NCBI GenBank assembly: GCA_947450405.1
Contig: CANFVI010000081.1
Coordinates: forward strand, 1 to 7,355
Origin: Flavobacteriales bacterium
GTDB taxonomy: Bacteria; Bacteroidota; Bacteroidia; NS11-12g; UBA955
DNA length: 7,355 nt
Direction: 5' to 3'
A program made the position numbers and the translations under genes. The notes under the pieces were generated by a model. It saw only the letters and a list, made by a program, of their open reading frames with translations, searched no databases and was not told the DNA's origin. Of the stretch, positions 5,252 to 7,355 are shown one piece after another (position 1 is the first letter of the stretch; each line of letters opens with the position of its first letter).

Positions 5252-7176
5252 TGATTCCATTCAAAGAAAAGAGTATTCGTGCATTGCCCTATGTTTTTAT
5301 TTTAGGGTTGGCCGTCTTTCTGCGATTTTACAAAATTGATCAGTTTCAATTTGACAGCGATGAATTAAGTGCGATTTTCCGGGCACAAAATGCAGCCAAT
5401 TGGCAACAGCATATACTCAATGGCATTTTAGTAGATGGTCATCCCGCAGGAGTACAAACGTTTATTTGGTTTTGGATAAATCAATTTTCAGCCAACCCCT
5501 TGCCATTGAAAATTATTACAGCACTTTTCGGCTTGGCAAATGTGATAATGACTTTTATTATTACCAAGAAAATATTCGGATTAAAACCGGCCTATTTTGC
5601 TATGCTTTGTTTGTCGGTTTTATGGTGGGAAGTTGATCTATCTTTATGGGTTAGGCCTTATATTTTTGGCCAGTTTTTTACCCTGGCTACACTATGGCAA
5701 TTGGATATTTCAAATAAGGAAGCATTTAATCATCGTAGAAACTGGATTTTAATTTCCATTTTTTCAGCAGGAGCATTTTATACCCATCATTTTGCAACGT
5801 TAACTACTTTCATAATAATTGCATATGTCTTTTTGTTTCAACCGGAAAAAAGGAAAGATTTATTGAAAGCTTTTTGGCTATTTTGCTTTTTGGCCATTCC
5901 ACAAATTTCTATCATTTCCAGCCAATTAAAATTAGGTGGGCTTGATTGGCTCGGCAAACCTGATTCATCTTTCTTTCTAAACCATATCATTTACATATTT
6001 AACAACAGTGTAACATTTTCTCTTCTTATAGCTTACGCCTTTTTAACGGGCTTATTTTATACTTTGAAACTAAAAAACACAGCTTGGAAATTCACATTCG
6101 TATTCACTGTGATATGGATAATTCCAATTTTAATTGGTTATTTTTATTCCATTAATTTCAAACCTGTATTACAAAACAATGTACTCTTCTTCTCGTTTCC
6201 ATTGCTGGTTATTGCAATCAGTAATGTATTCAATTCCATCAAAAGATGGCTATATATTTCTTTGGTCAGTATCATAGCATGTACGGGAATTGCCGAGATT
6301 TTCATTGTAAAACAAAGGTATTCAGTGGAAATACATGACGTTTATGAGTCTCAAATTTCAACTTTAAATAAAAACTATAATTCTCAATCAGAATTCATCA
6401 TTGATGGGCCAAATGATGTTTTTCAATACCACCAATCAAAGATTAACAAATCATTCAATCTGTTTTCTAATCCGAACATCTGGATGATGTCCAAAAGCGA
6501 TTGGAACTGGAAGGACGTTTATTTATCCCTCAAAAATATGAAGGGAAAAACTACATTGTGGATGATGTCGAATGCAGGCACCAATCCTTCACTTAGACCA
6601 CTTCTCTATTATTACTTTCCAAATTCTAAGAACCATTCCAATTTCATTGGCGGACAAATAGACGAGTTTAATATTAATTCTTTGATAGACACCAATTATT
6701 TAAGTTCAATGCACAAAAACTTTGATGGTTTCCCTTTCATGTTAGCAAATGAAACTTCACTTTCTACAAACGTAAATTATACGTATTCGTTTTCAAATGA
6801 TTATTTTGGAAAGTATATTGTAAACAATCACAGTTTTGTGAATGACGATATCCAACCCAATGATTTAATTGTAATTAAAATAGACAAAATGATAGGTGAT
6901 TGCAAAATCGTTACCGCCATTATCAATCATGAATCTTCTTTATTTTCAAAAAATACCAAAGACGAACAAATTGATTACAGATACACGAATTGCAATGATT
7001 TTTGGCAAGCAGGATTTGGTGCTGCATTTCACGTATTAAAACTATCTGACATCCCAAATTGGAATAAAAACAGTGAACTACGTGTTACAATTGAAACTTC
7101 AAATAAAAGCCTAAAAAGCATCCCAGTTTGTATGTATCGGTTCAGCGGTAATCCTTATCAATACGGAGTTAATTGA
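5251..7176 (+). CDS. GT39/PMT-type multi-pass membrane glycosyltransferase
   Basis: The protein has 641 residues. The first 355 or so hold about 11-12 hydrophobic helices (for example near 10-26, 85-104, 113-127, 163-180, 204-222, 279-298, 308-324, 331-353). Before the first large loop it reads RFYKIDQFQFDSDELSA; the DSDE group (35-38) fits the acidic motif used by GT39/ArnT/PMT-type enzymes, and DGHPAG (62-67) fits their HP loop motif. Such enzymes move a sugar from a polyprenyl-phosphate donor onto lipid or protein outside the inner membrane. Residues about 356-641 form a large soluble, probably periplasmic domain with no family I recognise; its end is strand-rich with Cys near 550, 580 and 626. 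The ATG overlaps the previous stop (TAATG), so translation is likely coupled to the secreted protein. Donor and acceptor cannot be told from sequence. Confidence 0.82.
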   Translation: MIPFKEKSIRALPYVFILGLAVFLRFYKIDQFQFDSDELSAIFRAQNAANWQQHILNGILVDGHPAGVQTFIWFWINQFSANPLPLKIITALFGLANVIMTFIITKKIFGLKPAYFAMLCLSVLWWEVDLSLWVRPYIFGQFFTLATLWQLDISNKEAFNHRRNWILISIFSAGAFYTHHFATLTTFIIIAYVFLFQPEKRKDLLKAFWLFCFLAIPQISIISSQLKLGGLDWLGKPDSSFFLNHIIYIFNNSVTFSLLIAYAFLTGLFYTLKLKNTAWKFTFVFTVIWIIPILIGYFYSINFKPVLQNNVLFFSFPLLVIAISNVFNSIKRWLYISLVSIIACTGIAEIFIVKQRYSVEIHDVYESQISTLNKNYNSQSEFIIDGPNDVFQYHQSKINKSFNLFSNPNIWMMSKSDWNWKDVYLSLKNMKGKTTLWMMSNAGTNPSLRPLLYYYFPNSKNHSNFIGGQIDEFNINSLIDTNYLSSMHKNFDGFPFMLANETSLSTNVNYTYSFSNDYFGKYIVNNHSFVNDDIQPNDLIVIKIDKMIGDCKIVTAIINHESSLFSKNTKDEQIDYRYTNCNDFWQAGFGAAFHVLKLSDIPNWNKNSELRVTIETSNKSLKSIPVCMYRFSGNPYQYGVN

Positions 7177-7178
7177 TT

Positions 7179-7355
7179 TTATTTAAATTTTGAGGGATTT
7201 ACAATTGTGAATACCCTTGACAGATTAAATCCAAAACGAATTCCGTATGTATCCCAAGTATCGTGGGTATTGCTAATAAACTGAGCTTCATTTAAGCCGC
7301 TACTGTTAGTAAAATGCACTTGAAAAACGTGTCCACCGGTTTCAATATCAAAACC
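7179..7355 (-). CDS. C-terminus of a probable outer-membrane beta-barrel protein
   Basis: This is the last 58 codons of a minus-strand gene entering from the right edge; the stop TAA is at 7179-7181. My translation begins GFDIETGGHVFQVHFTNS and ends in GFNLSRVFTIVNPSKFK. Alternating hydrophobic and polar residues (HVFQVHF, YGIRFGFNLSRVFTI) are typical of amphipathic beta-strands at the end of an outer-membrane barrel. The GFDIETGGHVFQ and NxSRVFT patterns resemble, from memory, the Bacteroidota DUF5777 beta-barrel family; that number is unchecked. The stop is 2 bp from the glycosyltransferase stop, so the two genes converge with no room for a separate terminator. The N-terminus, signal peptide and partners are outside the window. 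Confidence 0.75.
   Translation of the reverse strand, partial: GFDIETGGHVFQVHFTNSSGLNEAQFISNTHDTWDTYGIRFGFNLSRVFTIVNPSKFK

Noticed and set aside
5400..5636. Alternative-frame 78-codon ORF within the glycosyltransferase gene
   Set aside because: It overlaps the conserved DGHPAG and membrane-helix coding region in another frame and shows no motif.

Overview
The window looks like chromosomal DNA of a low-GC member of the Bacteroidota (Bacteroidetes). Four things point there: a Rho factor with a very long Asn-rich low-complexity insertion; promoter-like sites of the TTTG-N19-TAnnTTTG type; AT-rich leaders without clear Shine-Dalgarno sequences; and a secreted protein and an outer-membrane beta-barrel fragment that resemble families I know mainly from this phylum. 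No tRNA, rRNA, CRISPR array, insertion sequence or phage gene is visible, and no stretch over 300 bases lacks a gene.

Left part, minus strand (1-3609). Reading in the direction of transcription, a stand-alone ferredoxin-NADP+ reductase-like flavoprotein (3609 to 2914) is followed by a 256-bp gap with a good candidate rho promoter and a leader of about 100 nt. Then come rho (2657 to 816), a 184-bp AT-rich gap, a small acidic protein of unknown function (631 to 314), and the start of a short-chain dehydrogenase/reductase that runs off the left edge (271 to 1).

Right part, plus strand (3645-7176). Only 35 bp separate the reductase start from a divergent cluster of three tightly packed genes. 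These are a CrcB/Fluc fluoride channel, a secreted protein with a class I glutamine-amidotransferase-like look whose start lies 25 bp inside crcB, and a GT39/PMT-type multi-pass glycosyltransferase whose ATG overlaps the preceding stop as TAATG. The layout suggests co-transcription and translational coupling. The last two genes may act together at the cell envelope, but that is inference from position. The right edge holds the C-terminus of a probable outer-membrane beta-barrel protein on the minus strand, converging on the glycosyltransferase with a 2-bp gap.

Most of the window is ordinary housekeeping content. The parts most worth a second look are the Rho insertion (a candidate phase-separating segment), the rho leader, the uncharacterised secreted protein coupled to a glycosyltransferase, and that glycosyltransferase's large unassigned C-terminal domain. 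I did not find a clearly new multi-gene defence or mobile system.
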